Position numbers and translations under genes: made by a program
Part shown: positions 6,298 through 7,057 of the stretch, one piece after another
How the letters are laid out: every line of letters begins with the position of its first letter
How positions within the stretch are numbered: the stretch's first letter is position 1
Notes under the pieces: generated by a model
Seen by the model: only the letters and a program-made list of their open reading frames with translations
The model's database searches: none
What the model was told of the DNA's origin: nothing
Assembly (NCBI GenBank): GCA_937926415.1
Contig: CALBAF010000225.1
Coordinates: 1-7,057 of the forward strand
Direction: 5' to 3'
Length of the DNA: 7,057 nucleotides
Source of the DNA: an uncultured Actinomyces sp.
GTDB taxonomy: Bacteria > Actinomycetota > Actinomycetes > Actinomycetales > Actinomycetaceae

Positions 6298-7057
6298 GTG
6301 GCATCTCGAGTATCCGCCGCATCTCAGTTCGCGGTGTACGGTCCGACCTTCCTTGACGTGGTCATGGGTCCCCTCGACGGTCCTCCGGTTCCCGGCCGCG
6401 AGGCCTGGGTCGAGGGAGCACTCATGTGTGCGGGCGGCGCGGCGAATCAGGCGATTGCGCTGGCTCGCCTGGGCGCACCCGTGTGCCTGCACAGCCGTGT
6501 GGGCGTCGATCAGATGGGTGTGTTCGTCGATGAGATGCTCGCGCGTGAGGGCGTGGACACCTCGCCGTGTGAGCGCGTGGGCGAACAAAACATCACCGTC
6601 TCCCTGTCCTTCGACGGCGATCGGGCGATGACGACGCGCGGGAGCGTTGATCTGCCGCCCTTGGAGGGCGAGGCTCCCGCGAGCCTGCTCGCCGACGTGC
6701 GTGGGATCGCCTCCAATTACGCGATGGTCACCCAGTGGCGCGCTCGCGGCACCTGGGTCCTCGCCGACACTGCGTGGGACGAGGCCGGGGCCTGGGACGA
6801 TGCGGACCTGGAGGCTTTGCGCCTGGCTGACGTGTGCACGCCCAACGAGGAGGAGGCGCTCGCCTACGCGCGCACCGAGAGCGTGGAGGACGCCGCGCGT
6901 TGGTTCGCGTCCTTTGGGTGCGACTGCGTGGTCACCTGCGGCAAGAACGGCGTGATTGCGTGCGTTGATGGACAGATCCTACGCGTGCCAGCGCCCGCGG
7001 TGAACGCGGTGGATACGACGGGCGCGGGGGACGTCTTCTCCGCGGCACTGGCCTGGG
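6298..7057 (+). CDS. PfkB-family (ribokinase-like) sugar kinase, N-terminal part
   Basis: The gene runs off the window; 253 codons are visible, most of the usual 300-320. PfkB kinases transfer phosphate from ATP to sugars or nucleosides. Signature features: an N-terminal strand VYGPTFLD (13-20) with the sugar-contacting Asp20, the Gly-Gly motif CAGGAANQAIALARLG (44-59), GVDQMGVFVDEMLAREGVD (69-87), TPNEEEA with the Mg-linked NxxE motif (183-186), and the ATP/anion-hole signature DTTGAGD (239-245) with catalytic Asp245. The start is a GTG preceded by AGGAGGG at 6288-6294 only 3-4 bases away, short but strong; no ATG is suitable, and GTG at 6334 would cut close to the first strand. It is divergent from the GH4 gene, sharing its promoter region, so a common pathway is likely. 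The sugar phosphorylated cannot be named from the sequence; hexosamine, fructose-type or other substrates are all possible. Confidence 0.9.
   Translation, partial: MASRVSAASQFAVYGPTFLDVVMGPLDGPPVPGREAWVEGALMCAGGAANQAIALARLGAPVCLHSRVGVDQMGVFVDEMLAREGVDTSPCERVGEQNITVSLSFDGDRAMTTRGSVDLPPLEGEAPASLLADVRGIASNYAMVTQWRARGTWVLADTAWDEAGAWDDADLEALRLADVCTPNEEEALAYARTESVEDAARWFASFGCDCVVTCGKNGVIACVDGQILRVPAPAVNAVDTTGAGDVFSAALAW

Noticed and set aside
1..7057. CRISPR arrays, tRNA or rRNA genes, insertion sequences, phage genes
   Set aside because: I saw no regularly spaced repeats, no tRNA-like cloverleaf, and no transposase or integrase motifs; nearly all sequence is accounted for by the genes listed.

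Overview
The window is high-GC DNA with short gaps, tight gene overlaps and purine-rich Shine-Dalgarno sites. Protein content points to a high-GC Gram-positive bacterium of the Actinomycetota: a lipoprotein sugar-binding protein with two permeases but no linked ATPase, and a panC-panD pair. A member of the Actinomycetaceae (Schaalia/Actinomyces-like) is a reasonable guess from the general flavour of the proteins, but this cannot be proved from the sequence alone.

Left part (1-878): the 3' end of panC (pantoate--beta-alanine ligase) overlaps panD (aspartate 1-decarboxylase) by 4 bases. Both serve pantothenate/coenzyme A synthesis. A perfect 14-bp hairpin closes this operon.

Middle (about 879-4841): a four-gene operon on the + strand. 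Two MalF/MalG-type sugar ABC permeases overlap by 14 bases. They are followed by a family-1 extracellular sugar-binding lipoprotein and, after a strong intercistronic hairpin, by a cytoplasmic PIG-L/LmbE-type zinc de-N-acetylase. No ATP-binding subunit is present in the window.

Right part (4848-7057): a family 4 glycoside hydrolase (NAD- and metal-dependent, 6-phospho-glycosidase-like) lies on the - strand, converging on the deacetylase with a 6-base gap. A 76-base divergent promoter region separates it from a PfkB-family sugar kinase on the + strand, which runs off the window.

Working model (inference): the ABC system imports an N-acetylated oligosaccharide such as a chitobiose-like or other GlcNAc-containing disaccharide. 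The PIG-L enzyme removes an acetyl group, the PfkB kinase adds a phosphate either to the disaccharide or to a released monosaccharide, and the GH4 enzyme cleaves the glycosidic bond. This resembles the logic of the E. coli chb pathway (PTS import, deacetylation by ChbG, hydrolysis by the GH4 enzyme ChbF), but with a non-homologous deacetylase and with an ABC importer instead of a PTS. The GH4 metal-site tetrad reads CDTP, which matches neither of the two classic 6-phospho-glycosidase tetrads, so substrate specificity is open.
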